From Cytobacillus firmus (lineage in GTDB: Bacteria; Bacillota; Bacilli; Bacillales; Cytobacillaceae), in NCBI RefSeq assembly GCF_023612095.1, contig NZ_CP086235.1, positions 1,323,001-1,387,000 of the forward strand: a stretch of 64,000 bases of DNA, given 5' to 3'. The notes beneath the pieces were generated by a model. That model worked only from the letters and a program-made list of their open reading frames with translations. It did no database searches and was not told the origin of the DNA. Made by a program: the position numbers and the translations under genes. Below, in pieces: positions 63,853-64,000 of this stretch. Numbering within the stretch: position 1 is the stretch's first letter; the number at the start of each line of letters is the position of its first letter.

Positions 63853-64000
63853 CAAATAACCTCTTTTCTATAAAATTGCTCAATGTCACCTTAATAGTAT
63901 TTGCTTCTTCACTGCGATTATAAGCCGAAGATTTCCTAGCTGTAGTATATGAACTCTGCCGTGATGAGGCTTTGGATTTCTATTGTTCCCGGCTGGATAG
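63853..64000. other. Right edge, no gene recognised
   Basis: The last 148 bases hold the promoter area of the 55-aa gene and unassigned sequence up to the window edge. No supported coding frame, tRNA or repeat is visible. Confidence 0.4.

Overview
The window is a stretch of a Bacillaceae (Firmicutes) chromosome. Gene content and order follow the Bacillus subtilis yqfO-to-efp region almost gene for gene. Spore genes (splB, a SpoVAF-like protein), comG competence genes, strong AGGAGG-type ribosome binding sites, TTG/GTG starts and many U-tailed hairpin terminators fit this group. The genus cannot be fixed from sequence alone; a Cytobacillus/Mesobacillus-type relative is my guess, because phoU, a B12-dependent ribonucleotide reductase and a zinc ABC transporter sit where B. 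subtilis 168 has none, as I recall that map.

Layout. 1-10.1 kb: tail of a Nif3-like gene, ispH, yqfQ, cshB, nfo, yqfT, a zinc block (znuC-znuB-zur), yqfW, yqfX, ispG and yqfZ. 10.2-17.9 kb: yqgB, a Na/phosphate symporter fused to a PhoU-like domain, yqgC, sodA, an MFS transporter and pbpA. 18.0-22.6 kb: the phosphate operon pstS-C-A-B-phoU behind a clear Pho box. 22.7-29.4 kb: yqzC/yqzD-type genes, a DUF4912/glycosyltransferase/unknown trio, rpmG, yqgN, a DUF92 membrane protein and ldh. 29.5-38.6 kb: gluP, a solitary SpoVAF-like gene, yqgQ, glcK, a LysM-M14 peptidase, yqgU, yqgV, yqgW, an unknown gene and yqgX. 38.8-41.7 kb: a frameshifted MidA-type methyltransferase, yqgY, a cysteine-rich HTH regulator, mgsR with a SigB promoter, and tRNA-Gln. 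41.9-49.1 kb: comGA-GG, aroK, yqzE, yqhG and yqhH. 49.3-54.9 kb: tandem glycine riboswitch, gcvT, frameshifted gcvPA, gcvPB, yqhL and lipM. 55.1-64 kb: nrdJ behind two NrdR boxes, splB, yqhO, yqhP, yqhR, aroQ, papA, efp and a 55-aa ORF.

Functional links. There are three readable regulons: Zur over zinc uptake, PhoP over phosphate uptake and NrdR over deoxynucleotide synthesis. The glycine riboswitch controls glycine cleavage, and the nearby lipM makes the lipoyl cofactor that pathway needs. Two isoprenoid genes of the MEP pathway (ispG, ispH) flank the zinc block. The comG operon builds the competence pseudopilus.

Unusual points. Two conserved genes (gcvPA and the MidA-like methyltransferase) are each broken by one base, which could be real decay or assembly error. 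Other points are the uncharacterised DUF4912-GT4-unknown trio, the lone SpoVAF homologue, nrdJ and splB where mntR is expected, a 38-bp tandem repeat after phoU, and a tRNA-Gln with a C27-U43 mismatch and no encoded CCA. I found no CRISPR array, insertion sequence, prophage or rRNA.
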